DNA of 64,000 bases. It comes from Hungatella sp. GTDB lineage: Bacteria > Bacillota > Clostridia > Lachnospirales > Lachnospiraceae. The notes beneath the pieces were generated by a model that was given only the letters and a program-made list of their open reading frames with translations, did not search any database and was not told the DNA's origin. The stretch is from the NCBI GenBank assembly GCA_022795805.1, contig JAAWHK010000001.1, positions 23,063 to 87,062 on the forward strand, read 5' to 3'. This document shows positions 35,077-44,101 of the stretch, one piece after another (positions within the stretch are counted from its first letter, which is position 1; each line of letters begins with the position of its first letter). The position numbers and the translations under genes are program-made.

Positions 35077-36402
35077 ATGGCAGACATGAATTTATTTGAT
35101 TATATGAGAAGCAGTACGATGGAGACGGAATCGCCGCTGGCTTCCAGAATGCGTCCCGCATCTCTGGAGGAGGTGGTGGGACAGAAGCATATCATAGGAA
35201 AAGATAAGCTGCTGTACCGGGCTATCAAGGCGGACAAGTTGGGCTCAGTCATCTTCTACGGACCGCCGGGAACAGGCAAGACCACCCTGGCAAGGGTGAT
35301 CGCCAGCACCACCAGGGCGGACTTTAAACAGATTAACGCCACCGTGGCAGGGAAGAAGGACATGGAGGAAGTGGTGATATCCGCTAAGGATACTCTGGGA
35401 ATGTACGGCCGCAGGACCATACTGTTTGTGGATGAGATCCACCGGTTCAATAAAAGTCAGCAGGATTACCTTCTGCCCTTTGTGGAGGACGGGACCCTGA
35501 TTCTTATCGGCGCCACCACGGAGAATCCCTACTTTGAAGTCAACAAAGCCCTTCTGTCCAGGAGCCGTATCTTTGAGCTGAAATCTCTGGACAAGGAGGA
35601 CATAAAGGAACTGATCCGTCGGGCCGTGTACGATGTGGAGAGGGGGATGGGAAGCTATGATGCCTGGATTGACGAGGATGCGGCGGAGTTTCTGGCGGAT
35701 GTGGCCGGCGGAGATGCCAGAGCGGCTTTAAACGCAGTGGAGCTGGGGATTCTCACCACGGAAAGGGGCAGTGACGGAAAGATACATATTGACCTGGACA
35801 CAGCCCAGGAGTGCATCCAGAAACGTGCGGTGCATTATGATAAGGATGGGGACAACCACTATGACACCATCTCCGCATTCATCAAAAGCATGAGAGGTTC
35901 CGACCCGGATGCCGCCGTGTACTATCTCGCCCGGATGCTGTATGCGGGGGAGGATATTAAGTTTATCGCCAGAAGAATCATGATTCACGCTGCGGAGGAC
36001 GTGGGCATGGCCGATCCCCAGGCCCTGGTGGTGGCGTCGGCAGCCGCTCAGGCCGTGGAGCGGGTGGGCATGCCGGAGGCTCAGATTATCCTGGCACAGG
36101 CTGTCATTCATATAGCGACAGCTCCCAAGAGCAATTCCGTAGTAACCGCCATAGGAGAGGCCATGGAGGCCGTGAAGAATGAGAAGATCATGCCGGTACC
36201 GGTGTATCTTCAGGACAGTCACTACAGAGGAGCCCAAAAGCTGGGGCATGGGGACGGATATCAATATCCCCACGACTTCCCTAAGCACTATGTCAGGCAG
36301 CAGTATCTGCCGGACAATCTGGCACACCGCAGATTTTATCACATGTCAGACCAGGGATATGAGAAAGACATTCAGGAATTTATGACATTTCTGAAAAAAT
36401 AG
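35077..36402 (+). CDS. rarA: Replication-associated recombination protein A
   Basis: This AAA+ ATPase (MgsA/WRNIP1 family) acts at stalled replication forks and binds SSB. The 441 residues carry PLASRMRPASLEEVVGQ, Walker A YGPPGTGKTTLARV near 66-79, Walker B LFVDEIHRFNKSQQD, sensor 1 LIGATTENP, and the C-terminal tetramerisation region with HFYGAQKLG-like SHYRGAQKLGHGDGYQYPHDF. Full length. Confidence 0.95.
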   Translation: MADMNLFDYMRSSTMETESPLASRMRPASLEEVVGQKHIIGKDKLLYRAIKADKLGSVIFYGPPGTGKTTLARVIASTTRADFKQINATVAGKKDMEEVVISAKDTLGMYGRRTILFVDEIHRFNKSQQDYLLPFVEDGTLILIGATTENPYFEVNKALLSRSRIFELKSLDKEDIKELIRRAVYDVERGMGSYDAWIDEDAAEFLADVAGGDARAALNAVELGILTTERGSDGKIHIDLDTAQECIQKRAVHYDKDGDNHYDTISAFIKSMRGSDPDAAVYYLARMLYAGEDIKFIARRIMIHAAEDVGMADPQALVVASAAAQAVERVGMPEAQIILAQAVIHIATAPKSNSVVTAIGEAMEAVKNEKIMPVPVYLQDSHYRGAQKLGHGDGYQYPHDFPKHYVRQQYLPDNLAHRRFYHMSDQGYEKDIQEFMTFLKK

Positions 36403-36403
36403 C

Positions 36404-36432
36404 TTTCTTTTTTCTCAAAAATGGTCTATAAT
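36404..36432 (+). promoter_or_regulatory. Possible promoter of rho
   Basis: A perfect TATAAT at 36427-36432 lies about 144 bases before rho; the -35 at 17 bases (TTTCTT) is weak. Confidence 0.55.
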
Positions 36433-36447
36433 AGAAAACGATGATGG

Positions 36448-36465
36448 GGCGGTCTGTTGACCGCC
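36448..36465 (+). other. Hairpin in the rho leader
   Basis: GGCGGTC, loop TGTT, GACCGCC: a perfect 7-bp stem near the predicted start of the rho transcript, with no T-run. rho mRNAs are often autoregulated through their leaders (family knowledge); whether this hairpin takes part is unknown. Confidence 0.5.
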
Positions 36466-36575
36466 AATCTGAAGTTCAAGAACATTTCATTTATTCCTAG
36501 TTCAAAGGAACATTCCCTGAACGAGCATTAAACAGAATAAAGGCATCTTGAGTTATAGAAAAAGGAGAGAAAAAT

Positions 36576-38054
36576 ATGCGTGAAAAATTGCAGACACTAC
36601 CATTGGCAGAATTAAAAGAGATCGCAAAATCCCAGGGGATTAAGGGAATCAGCGGAATGAAAAAAGGCGATCTCATAGAACTGCTCTGTGCGAAAGATAA
36701 GGAGATAGAAGAGAAGAAGAAGCCGGCACCTCCCCAACGCCAGGAGTCGGTGCGGGAGAGCGGCCGTGAATATACCAGGGATAACACGAAGGAAAGCGGC
36801 AGGATGCCAAGGAATCAGAGCACATATCAGAATCCGGGTGCCAATCCGGCGGGGGCGGCAGGGCCAAAGAGCTATAGTCCGCCTCCCACAGCCGACGGTC
36901 CACAGGACATGCCGGAGCTGGACAGCGGGATCGAGGCCAACGGTATTTTGGAGGTTATGCCCGACGGATTCGGGTTCATACGGTGTGAAAACTTCCTGCC
37001 CGGAGAGAACGATGTGTATGTGGCGCCTTCCCAGATACGCCGGTTTAATATGAAGACAGGAGATATCATAAGAGGCAACCGCAGGATTAAGGCAGCTACG
37101 GAAAAATTTGCGGCTCTGCTGTATGTGACCAGCATCAACGGCTATCCGCCGTCCGTCATCGAGCGCCGCCCGAATTTTGAGGATCTCACACCCATATTCC
37201 CCAATGTCCGTCTTCATATGGAGACCAGGGGAAGAAACAACTCCACAGCTATGAGGGTGCTGGATCTTCTGTCTCCCATCGGAAAGGGGCAGCGTGGCAT
37301 GATCGTGTCCCCGCCCAAGGCAGGAAAGACCACACTGCTTAAACAGGTTGCCCAGGCCATTACAACCAACAACCCGGATATGCATCTGATTATTCTTCTG
37401 ATTGACGAGCGCCCAGAGGAAGTTACGGATATTAAAGAGTCCGTCACAGGCAATAATGTGGAGGTGATCTACTCCACCTTCGACGAGCTGGCGGAGCGGC
37501 ATAAACGTGTGTCCGAAATGGTGATTGAGAGAGCCAAGCGTCTGGTGGAACACGGGAGGGATGTGGTGATTCTTCTGGACAGCATCACCAGACTTGCCAG
37601 AGCTTACAACCTGGTGGTTCCCCCAAGCGGCCGTACGCTTTCAGGCGGTCTGGATCCGGCAGCGCTTCATATGCCGAAACGGTTTTTCGGTGCAGCCAGA
37701 AATATGCGTGAGGGAGGAAGCCTTACGATTCTGGCCACGGCTCTTGTGGATACGGGAAGCCGTATGGATGACGTTATCTATGAGGAATTTAAGGGAACCG
37801 GCAATATGGAGCTGGTTCTGGACAGAAAGCTGTCCGAGAAGCGGATTTTCCCGGCCATTGACATCTTAAAGTCCAGCACGAGAAACGACCATCTGCTGTT
37901 AAATGCAGAGGAGAAGGAGGCTGTGGATTCCATCCGAAAGGCCACCAACAGCTTAAAGCCGGAGGAGTCCGTGGAGAGGATACTGGATTTGTTTGCCAAG
38001 ACAAGGACCAACCGGGAATTCATCGAGAGTGCCAAGCGGATTCGGTTCTATTAA
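36576..38054 (+). CDS. rho: Transcription termination factor Rho
   Basis: Rho is a hexameric RNA helicase that ends transcription. The 492 residues contain the Rho_N helical domain ([20 protein letters not shown]), a hydrophilic insertion of about 75 residues rich in R, E, P and S (about 47-115), and the cold-shock RNA-binding domain ([15 protein letters not shown]). The RecA-type motor follows, with Walker [14 protein letters not shown] and Walker [17 protein letters not shown]. The extra N-terminal insertion is common in Clostridia and Actinobacteria and makes the protein longer than E. coli Rho (419). Confidence 0.96.
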   Translation: MREKLQTLPLAELKEIAKSQGIKGISGMKKGDLIELLCAKDKEIEEKKKPAPPQRQESVRESGREYTRDNTKESGRMPRNQSTYQNPGANPAGAAGPKSYSPPPTADGPQDMPELDSGIEANGILEVMPDGFGFIRCENFLPGENDVYVAPSQIRRFNMKTGDIIRGNRRIKAATEKFAALLYVTSINGYPPSVIERRPNFEDLTPIFPNVRLHMETRGRNNSTAMRVLDLLSPIGKGQRGMIVSPPKAGKTTLLKQVAQAITTNNPDMHLIILLIDERPEEVTDIKESVTGNNVEVIYSTFDELAERHKRVSEMVIERAKRLVEHGRDVVILLDSITRLARAYNLVVPPSGRTLSGGLDPAALHMPKRFFGAARNMREGGSLTILATALVDTGSRMDDVIYEEFKGTGNMELVLDRKLSEKRIFPAIDILKSSTRNDHLLLNAEEKEAVDSIRKATNSLKPEESVERILDLFAKTRTNREFIESAKRIRFY

Positions 38055-38060
38055 GCATAT

Positions 38061-38093
38061 AAGGGTTATTTAAGGGTTATTTAAGGGTTATTT
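38061..38093 (+). repeat. Three tandem 11-base repeats after rho
   Basis: AAGGGTTATTT occurs three times in exact head-to-tail copies, starting seven bases after the rho stop codon. No hairpin is formed. Confidence 0.9.
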
Positions 38094-38104
38094 TCACTTT
38101 TTGC

Positions 38105-38133
38105 TTGCTTTTGTATCTTCTTTATGATAATAT
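38105..38133 (+). promoter_or_regulatory. Possible promoter of glpP1
   Basis: TTGCTT and TAATAT are 17 bases apart. This gives a leader of nearly 290 bases before glpP1. Confidence 0.55.
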
Positions 38134-38228
38134 TAGAAACATATTTGTCAAAGTGGTATAAAACAAATTTTACAGTGAAGACAGCAGGAGAACATATCAC
38201 AATATAATTCCGGCGGTGTTTTCCATTA

Positions 38229-38392
38229 GCCCAGGGGCGGAATTGGCAGATACAGGAATAAGTTTCCAAGGGGAGATCTTCCATGCCAGTATATTTCGGC
38301 CTGCGGCAGTAACAGAGCGATAGTATGTAAAACTCTTTTTATAGCAGATGATTCCGAAAGGAAACCGGCTGTAAGAAGAGTTTTTTGTTTTG
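38229..38392 (+). promoter_or_regulatory. Structured leader of glpP1 with tRNA-like part and terminator
   Basis: The 372 bases between rho and glpP1 hold a structured leader. GCCCAGG (38229) can pair with CCTG-C-GGC (38300), and between them is CGGAATTGGCAGA, the tRNA-Leu D-arm sequence; no T-arm is present, so it is not a functional tRNA. Then follows a terminator: AAACTCTT (38330) pairs with AAGAGTTTT (38374), with inner ATAGC/GCTGT and a T-run to 38389. The ribosome site AAAGGAGGG comes next. This suggests that glpP1 expression is itself attenuated. Confidence 0.6.
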
Positions 38393-38426
38393 GAAAAGGT
38401 TCAGGGGGACGGTCAAAGGAGGGCAT

Positions 38427-38996
38427 ATGAATCAGAACTTGTATGATTTGATGGAGGATAATCCGGTGATTGCGGCGGTCAGTGATATGGAAGGGCTGAA
38501 AACCTGCTGCGGCATAGAAGAGATCAAAGTGGTGTTTATCCTTTTTGGGGATATCTGCAATATCAGCTCCATTGTAGGGCGGCTGAGGGAGAGCAATAAG
38601 ACACCCATCGTACATATTGATCTTGTGAAGGGGCTGGATTCCAAGGAAATCGCGGTTGACTTTATCAAGGATTATGTCAAAGCGGAAGGCATTATTTCCA
38701 CAAAACCTTTTCTCATTAAACGGGCCAGGGAATTGTCTCTGTGCACGGTATTGCGGATCTTTCTGCTGGACTCCATGGCTCTGGCGAATATACAGAGGCA
38801 GATGGATGTGGCCAGGCCCGATGCCATCGAGATTCTTCCGGGGCTGATGCCCAAAGCCATAAAGAGGGTGAGCAGTCAGGTAAAGATTCCGCTTATAGTG
38901 GGAGGCCTCATCTCGGACAAGGAAGATGTGATGGCGGCGTTGGCCAGCGGTGCTTTTTCCGTGTCAACCACCAACCCCAAGGTGTGGGAATTATAA
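38427..38996 (+). CDS. glpP: GlpP-family RNA-binding antiterminator (paralog 1)
   Basis: GlpP binds glycerol 3-phosphate and then leader mRNA to prevent termination before glp genes (Bacillus). The 189-residue protein has the TIM-barrel GlpP pattern: NPVIAAVSD, VVFILFGDICNI, PIVHIDLVKGLDSKEIAVDFI, GIISTKPFLIKRA, LLDSMAL, EILPGLMPKAI, PLIVGGLISDKEDVMAAL and VSTTNPKVWEL. The start is the ATG after AAAGGAGGG; 14 in-frame codons upstream lie in the terminator. It precedes the ABC transporter, whose leader carries the same motif as the glpK leader. A second paralog is at 52629. Which paralog serves which leader is unknown. Confidence 0.93.
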   Translation: MNQNLYDLMEDNPVIAAVSDMEGLKTCCGIEEIKVVFILFGDICNISSIVGRLRESNKTPIVHIDLVKGLDSKEIAVDFIKDYVKAEGIISTKPFLIKRARELSLCTVLRIFLLDSMALANIQRQMDVARPDAIEILPGLMPKAIKRVSSQVKIPLIVGGLISDKEDVMAALASGAFSVSTTNPKVWEL

Positions 38997-39151
38997 TCTG
39001 ATTTACTTAAAAAAGACACGGAGGGGAGAGTAGGGGAAAAGTATGTTAAAAATATAACGAAAATATGGGGTAAAAATTGTGCAAAATTAACATGGATTTT
39101 CAGCTAAAAATTACATGAATATAAATATATACAATAAAATAGAATTTTTTC

Positions 39152-39180
39152 TTGCAAAGATATGTATAATATGCTACAAT
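39152..39180 (+). promoter_or_regulatory. Promoter of the HAAT-type ABC operon
   Basis: TTGCAA and TACAAT are 17 bases apart, with extended TGC. The -10 context AATATGCTAC is shared with the glpK promoter. Confidence 0.78.
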
Positions 39181-39200
39181 GATTTTATAATTCTAATCGG

Positions 39201-39325
39201 TGCTGAGAAGAAGAGAGCATGGTTGGCAACAGAAATGTTGGCTGTTAACCATGCTTTTTGTTTTGTAAAATCTCCCCATTTTACAAGGCATCCCTCCGGA
39301 AAAGCAAGGTGAGGGAGGGATTTTG
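39201..39325 (+). promoter_or_regulatory. ABC-operon leader: GlpP-type attenuator and two further hairpins
   Basis: The leader is 424 bases from glpP1 to the ABC gene. It begins TGCTGAGAAGAAGAGAGC. The last AGC opens a terminator: AGCATGGTT pairs with AACCATGCT, with inner CAACA/TGTTG, and ends in TTTTT at 39259. Next come TTGTAAAA/TTTTACAA (39263-39286) and ATCCCTCC/GGAGGGAT followed by TTTTG (39290-39324), a second terminator-like hairpin. The first element matches the glpK and mgtC leaders. The rest up to 39420 contains a further CCTTCC/GGAAGG pair and the ribosome site. Confidence 0.75.
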
Positions 39326-39420
39326 TTGATGCACGGAAACCCCTTAATTTTTATACCTTCCCATAAAGAGACGGTTAATCCTTCTGGAAGGGTACAACTA
39401 ATCAAAAAAGGAGAACGCAA

Positions 39421-40701
39421 ATGAAAAAGAAATTATCATGTGCACTGGCAATGCTGCTGTTGGCGACGACTGTCGCAGGATGCGGAAACACGGGAGGAAC
39501 CTCCAAAGAAGGGGCTCAGTCAAAAGCGGATGCAAAAGATTCGGGCGGAGCCCCGGCTCAGGCTGGTGAGATGGAACCTTACAGGATCGGTATGATTACT
39601 CAGCTGACCGGAGCCAATTCCTACGGCGGCAATGAGTACAAGATGGGGGCGGAGGTTGCCCTGGAGCTTATCGGCGGTGAGGTAAACGGGCGCAAGGTGG
39701 AGATGGTTTTTGCCGACGGTCCCTCTCAGGAAGCCACCATCGCGGAGTACGAACGCCTTTACAACGACGATATACGCCTATTTGTCAGCGGGTACGGCTG
39801 TATTGCGGACCGGGCTATTATGCCTATGTCTGATCAGATGGAGGCTGTCTATTTAAGCGCCGCGTGGGATGCGGACCTTCTCCAGGGGACATCGGATTAC
39901 TTCTTCCGCGTGGGAGCCAATATCACGGATTTTGCCAAGAACGTGGCCGCTCTCTCGTCTTCCATCGGTGATCAGTACCTGAACAAGAAGGGAAGCGATT
40001 TAAAGGTGGCGGTTGTCTACAATACCCGTCTGGAGCACTTAAATACGGTAGTTAAAGAAGAGTTTGACCGGGAAGGGATTCAGATTGTACTGGATGAGGG
40101 ATATCCCGGGGATATTAAAGACTTTGTTCCTATTATTACCAAACTGAAAGATCTGGATTATGATATCTTCATTCCTATCCAGGGAGCAGCCGACGGAATT
40201 CCTTTCCAGCAGAAGATGTTCGAGATGGGATACCGCCCACCGGTAACCTTCGGGGCAGGCATCCTTTACGATACGCCTGTATTCGGAGATCTGGGTTCGG
40301 AGATCACGGACGGCGTTCTCACCACTTCCTATCCGACAGCCTACATCGCGGAGGACGGAGCCAAGGGAATTAAGGAATTCAGGGAAGCTTTTGAGAAGAA
40401 AGCCGGACATAAGCCTCTGACCCATGCTCTGCAGGGATACGGTCTGGTACAGATTGCCACAAAGATTCTGGAGCAGGTTCCCCCGGAGCAGTGGGAAGAT
40501 ACCGCGAAGCTGGCTGAGACCACCAAGGCATTAAACATACCGGAAGGGGAGCTGGCCTGGTACTGGGGTGTTAAGTTTGAGGATAATTCCAATGTTCTTG
40601 CAACTCAGATGGTGGCAAACCAGTGGGTAAACAGCGATTGTCTGCCGGTTTATCCGGATAATCTTAAAACAAGTGATGCCAAGGTTCCCTGGAGTGAATA
40701 G
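39421..40701 (+). CDS. ABC transporter substrate-binding lipoprotein (HAAT family)
   Basis: This is the extracytoplasmic receptor of a branched-chain-type (LIV-I, HAAT) importer. The 426 residues begin with a lipoprotein signal ending in VAGC (Cys near residue 21), a low-complexity linker, then a periplasmic-binding fold with YRIGMITQLTGANSYGGNEYKMGAEVAL, typical of LivJ/UrtA-like receptors. The ligand is not clear: the receptor is not an obvious leucine binder. The glycerol-type regulator upstream and DUF2804 genes downstream point away from plain amino acid uptake (inference). Confidence 0.9.
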   Translation: MKKKLSCALAMLLLATTVAGCGNTGGTSKEGAQSKADAKDSGGAPAQAGEMEPYRIGMITQLTGANSYGGNEYKMGAEVALELIGGEVNGRKVEMVFADGPSQEATIAEYERLYNDDIRLFVSGYGCIADRAIMPMSDQMEAVYLSAAWDADLLQGTSDYFFRVGANITDFAKNVAALSSSIGDQYLNKKGSDLKVAVVYNTRLEHLNTVVKEEFDREGIQIVLDEGYPGDIKDFVPIITKLKDLDYDIFIPIQGAADGIPFQQKMFEMGYRPPVTFGAGILYDTPVFGDLGSEITDGVLTTSYPTAYIAEDGAKGIKEFREAFEKKAGHKPLTHALQGYGLVQIATKILEQVPPEQWEDTAKLAETTKALNIPEGELAWYWGVKFEDNSNVLATQMVANQWVNSDCLPVYPDNLKTSDAKVPWSE

Positions 40702-40731
40702 GGGAGGAACTTTTAACAGGAGGGACAGACT

Positions 40732-41607
40732 TTGAATCTTACTTCATATATTGCCGTGGTTATAAATGCGATCTGCGTGGGAGGTGTTTACGGGCTTACG
40801 TCCAGTGCATGGTCGTTCCAGGTAGGCTCTCTGCGCTTTGCCAATTTCGCCTACGGCGCCAGCCTGATGGTGTCCATGTATCTGACCTATTATGGGCTGA
40901 GGGAGTGGAATCTTCCATGGGCCGTGATTATCCTGCTGGTGCTGGCCGCTAATTTTCTGCTGGGACTTGTTATGAGAAAAACCGTCCTCAATACCAATGA
41001 CAGAGGGACTCAGATTCTGTGTACCACGGGATTTTCGCTTATTATGATTAACCTGGTTACGTTTATCTGTACTGCCTACCCACGCAACCTGTCCCTGGTA
41101 GAGAAAAGACTTTACCTGACACCGGATATCAGCGTGGGTACCATACAGCTGATCTGCTTCGTGCTGGCTGCCGTCATCCTGTTTTCGTTTCAGATGTATC
41201 TACAGAAGACATGGACCGGGCGGGCCATCCGGGCAGTCGTTCAGAATCGCTCCGTGGCCACCCTTATGGGTATCAACAGCAATGTGATCCTGGATGTGGC
41301 TTTCGCCATCAGCTATATGATGATCGGCATTTCGGGCATCATGATGATGTTAATGTTCCAGGCAGAGCCCATTGCCGGGGAGTACATGCAGACTATTGCC
41401 TTTATCGTGTGTGTATCTGCAGGCCTTGGGAGCCTGAGCGGAGCCTTTTACACAGGGATTATTGTTGCCATTGTTTCCGCTTCCATTAACTTTTTCATAG
41501 GATCCAAATTTCATGATCCGCTGCTGTTTGCAATCTTTGTGATTATTCTTATTGTGAGGCCCTACGGGATTTTCAACAGCAAGAAGAATGTGGCGCGCAC
41601 ATTATAA
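40732..41607 (+). CDS. HAAT ABC transporter permease (LivH-like)
   Basis: The start is TTG, with AGGAGGG about eight bases upstream. The 291-residue protein has about eight membrane helices and the LivH-type opening INAICVGGVYGLTS...LRFANFAYGA. The conserved coupling loop is WTGRAIRAVVQNRSVATLMGIN (EAA-like). It would pair with the LivM-like protein encoded next to form the channel. All five transporter genes run in the same direction with short spacing. Confidence 0.9.
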   Translation: MNLTSYIAVVINAICVGGVYGLTSSAWSFQVGSLRFANFAYGASLMVSMYLTYYGLREWNLPWAVIILLVLAANFLLGLVMRKTVLNTNDRGTQILCTTGFSLIMINLVTFICTAYPRNLSLVEKRLYLTPDISVGTIQLICFVLAAVILFSFQMYLQKTWTGRAIRAVVQNRSVATLMGINSNVILDVAFAISYMMIGISGIMMMLMFQAEPIAGEYMQTIAFIVCVSAGLGSLSGAFYTGIIVAIVSASINFFIGSKFHDPLLFAIFVIILIVRPYGIFNSKKNVARTL

Positions 41608-41625
41608 AAAGGAGGGCGATTGATT

Positions 41626-42651
41626 ATGGATTATAAAAACAGCAGCAAATGGAAAAAGTATCTGACGCCCCGGAATATTATAATTTTCATTGTGTACATA
41701 CTTCTCTGTCTGATGCCTCTGGGCGCTAACCGGCGGGTGCTGAATATCGCCATACTTTCTCTTATGTATATAGGCCTGGGAGCATCCTGGAATATGCTGT
41801 CAGGCATGGCGGGGATTTTCTCCATTGCGCATGCCATCTTTTTCGGCCTGGGAGCCTATTCCGTATCCATCATTACCAGCCGCCTGGGATGGCATGCCGT
41901 GGTGGGGATTCTGGTGGGACTGGTACTGAATATTCTGGCAGCCCTTTTGGTGGGATATATCGGGTCCAAGCTGTCAGGGCTCTACTTTACCATGGCGGTT
42001 ATCGGCCTGTCACAGACGGTTTATGCCGTTGCGCTTCAGTGGTTTCATGTTACAGGAGGCTCTATGGGAATTTCCGTTCCCAAAGAGTATCTTATGACCA
42101 AGCAGCAGCTGTTTTACATAGCCCTGGCGCTGGCCACGGCGTGTATGCTGTTCTGCGCCTATATTCGCAGCAGCCGAATCGGAAGCAATTTTGTGGCGCT
42201 GAAGGAGAATCCCAATCTGGCCATGGCCCTTGGTTCCAATGTGTACGGCTACCGGATTCTGGCCACCATGTTCAGCACATGTATGGCATCCCTGTGCGGT
42301 TCCTTCTATGCCTTTTACATGATGGCAAACAACCCGGAGGTCTTTTCCGGCACCATTTCCATAAAGATAATTATGCTGGTTATTGTAGGCGGGATCGGGT
42401 CCACCTGGGCGCCGGTGGCAGGCATCTTCATGGTGATTCTGGATGAGCTGATAAGGGGAGTCATGCCCAGCAGGTTCGCGCCGTTTTCCGTGGTTGTCTA
42501 TGCCCTGGTACTGATCGTCATGGCTCTTTTAAGACCTGACGGGGTAATCGGCATTATCAATCAGTTTAAAGGCTGGATACAGGAGAAGAGGAGCGCAGGC
42601 GGAGAGGGCCGGGCTGTGGCCGTTTCGGCGGGGAAGGAGGGCGGCAGGTAA
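41626..42651 (+). CDS. HAAT ABC transporter permease (LivM-like)
   Basis: The ATG nine bases after GGAGGG is preferred over a TTG two codons earlier. The 341 residues show about nine or ten membrane helices, the LivM start LNIAILSLMYIGLGASWNMLSGMAGIFSIAHA, and the coupling loop RSSRIGSNFVALKENPNLAMALG. The C-terminal 30 residues are charged and cytoplasmic. Second channel subunit of the transporter. Confidence 0.9.
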   Translation: MDYKNSSKWKKYLTPRNIIIFIVYILLCLMPLGANRRVLNIAILSLMYIGLGASWNMLSGMAGIFSIAHAIFFGLGAYSVSIITSRLGWHAVVGILVGLVLNILAALLVGYIGSKLSGLYFTMAVIGLSQTVYAVALQWFHVTGGSMGISVPKEYLMTKQQLFYIALALATACMLFCAYIRSSRIGSNFVALKENPNLAMALGSNVYGYRILATMFSTCMASLCGSFYAFYMMANNPEVFSGTISIKIIMLVIVGGIGSTWAPVAGIFMVILDELIRGVMPSRFAPFSVVVYALVLIVMALLRPDGVIGIINQFKGWIQEKRSAGGEGRAVAVSAGKEGGR

Positions 42652-42652
42652 T

Positions 42653-43390
42653 ATGGCACTTCTGGAGATCAAGAATGCCACCAAACGCTTCGGCGGCCTG
42701 GTGGCCAACAAGGACATAAACATTATAATTGAGGACGGCGATATCATCGGCCTTATCGGCCCCAACGGGGCGGGGAAATCCACGATGTTCAAGTCGGTCA
42801 TGGGGTTTAACCGGATTGATGAAGGTGAGATTTACTTCAACGGTGTTCCTATATCAAAGATGGAGATTTATAAAATCTGTCAGCTGGGAATCGCGTGTAC
42901 GTTCCAGCAGGCCCAGCTTTTCATGGGGATGACTCTGGAGGAGTCGGTTCTGGTAGGGGCGTACAACCGGCATAAAAACAAGAAAGAAGCGCTGGAAATT
43001 GCCCGGAAGATGATCGGCTTTGTGGGACTGGGGGGAAAGGAGCAGGTGCGCATCAATAAGCTGAACATGTTTGAGCGCAAGAAGGCGGAGCTGGCGGCTA
43101 CTCTGGCCAGCGAGCCGAAGCTTCTGCTTCTGGACGAACTTTTCGCCGGTCTTGTTCCCACGGAAGTGGAGATGATGCTGGTTCTGGTGCGGAAGATCAG
43201 CGGGGAACTGGGAATTACGCTTTTTATTGTGGAGCATGTGCTGAGGGTTATTATGAGCCTGTGCAACCGCATCTATGTGCTGGAGTACGGCCAGCTGATT
43301 GCAAACGGCAGCCCGGAGGAAGTTACTTCTGATCCCAAGGTAATTAAAGCGTATTTAGGGGAGGACTATGATGTTGCTAAAGATCAATAA
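42653..43390 (+). CDS. HAAT ABC transporter ATPase (LivG-like)
   Basis: This 245-residue ATPase has Walker A GPNGAGKST near residues 38-46, Walker B LLLLDELFAGL, with the LivG-type Asp-Glu followed by L, and a switch histidine in FIVEHVL. The signature region reads LNMFERKKAELAATLAS, departing from the usual LSGGQ: the LSYGxQR-type motif of LivG is replaced by MFERKK. That is a clear oddity in an otherwise intact ATPase. It overlaps the next gene by about 20 bases. Confidence 0.88.
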   Translation: MALLEIKNATKRFGGLVANKDINIIIEDGDIIGLIGPNGAGKSTMFKSVMGFNRIDEGEIYFNGVPISKMEIYKICQLGIACTFQQAQLFMGMTLEESVLVGAYNRHKNKKEALEIARKMIGFVGLGGKEQVRINKLNMFERKKAELAATLASEPKLLLLDELFAGLVPTEVEMMLVLVRKISGELGITLFIVEHVLRVIMSLCNRIYVLEYGQLIANGSPEEVTSDPKVIKAYLGEDYDVAKDQ

Positions 43391-44081
43391 TTTAGACGTA
43401 ACTTTAGGAGGCCTTCATATCCTCCACGATGTTAGCCTCCATGTCAATGAGGGAGAGCTGGTGGTAGTGGTGGGAGCCAACGGCGCCGGAAAGTCCACCC
43501 TCCTTCGGACGGTCAGCGGCATGAACGGGTGCATGTCGGGAGTCATCGATTTTATGGGGCAGGAGATTCAGAACCGGAAAGCATATCACATAGCCTCCAA
43601 GGGCCTGTGCATGGTGCCGGAAGGCCGCCAGCTTTTTGCGGAGCTTTCCGCCAGGGACAACCTGCTTATCGGAGCGTACCACTATCGTGGCGACAAAAAG
43701 CGGGTTATGGATAATCTGGAAAAGGTCTATGACCTGTTTCCGGTACTAAAAAAGAACGAGGGGCGGATTGCCAGTACGTTTTCCGGAGGAGAGCAGCAGA
43801 TGATCAGTATCGGCAGGGGGATGATGAGCGAGCCCAAACTGATGATGATCGACGAGCTGTCCCTGGGACTGGCTCCTCTGGTAATTCAGAATCTGTTTGA
43901 CATCATCAAGCAGCTGAACAAAACCGGCATCAGTATTCTGCTTATTGAACAGAATGCCAGACAAGCTCTGCAGATTGCGGACAGGGCCTATGTTCTGGAA
44001 AACGGCCATATCGTTATCACAGGAACCGGTGAGGAGCTGCTCAATGATGAAAGCGTCAAGGAGGCGTATTTAGGTCTGTAG
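43371..44081 (+). CDS. HAAT ABC transporter ATPase (LivF-like)
   Basis: This 236-residue ATPase has Walker A GANGAGKST, the signature FSGGEQQMISIGRGMM, Walker B LMMIDELSLGLAP and switch histidine replaced by Q in LLIEQNARQAL, which is normal for LivF. Two ATG codons stand side by side; the second is six bases from GGGGAGG and is used here. Its intact signature contrasts with the altered one of the LivG-like partner, so the pair may hydrolyse ATP asymmetrically (inference). Confidence 0.9.
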   Translation: MLLKINNLDVTLGGLHILHDVSLHVNEGELVVVVGANGAGKSTLLRTVSGMNGCMSGVIDFMGQEIQNRKAYHIASKGLCMVPEGRQLFAELSARDNLLIGAYHYRGDKKRVMDNLEKVYDLFPVLKKNEGRIASTFSGGEQQMISIGRGMMSEPKLMMIDELSLGLAPLVIQNLFDIIKQLNKTGISILLIEQNARQALQIADRAYVLENGHIVITGTGEELLNDESVKEAYLGL

Positions 44082-44101
44082 TCAGACCGGAAAGGAAATG
44101 T

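Noticed and set aside
38229..38310. A tRNA-Leu gene
   Set aside because: Only the D-arm and part of an acceptor-like stem fit; there is no T-arm and no proper anticodon stem.
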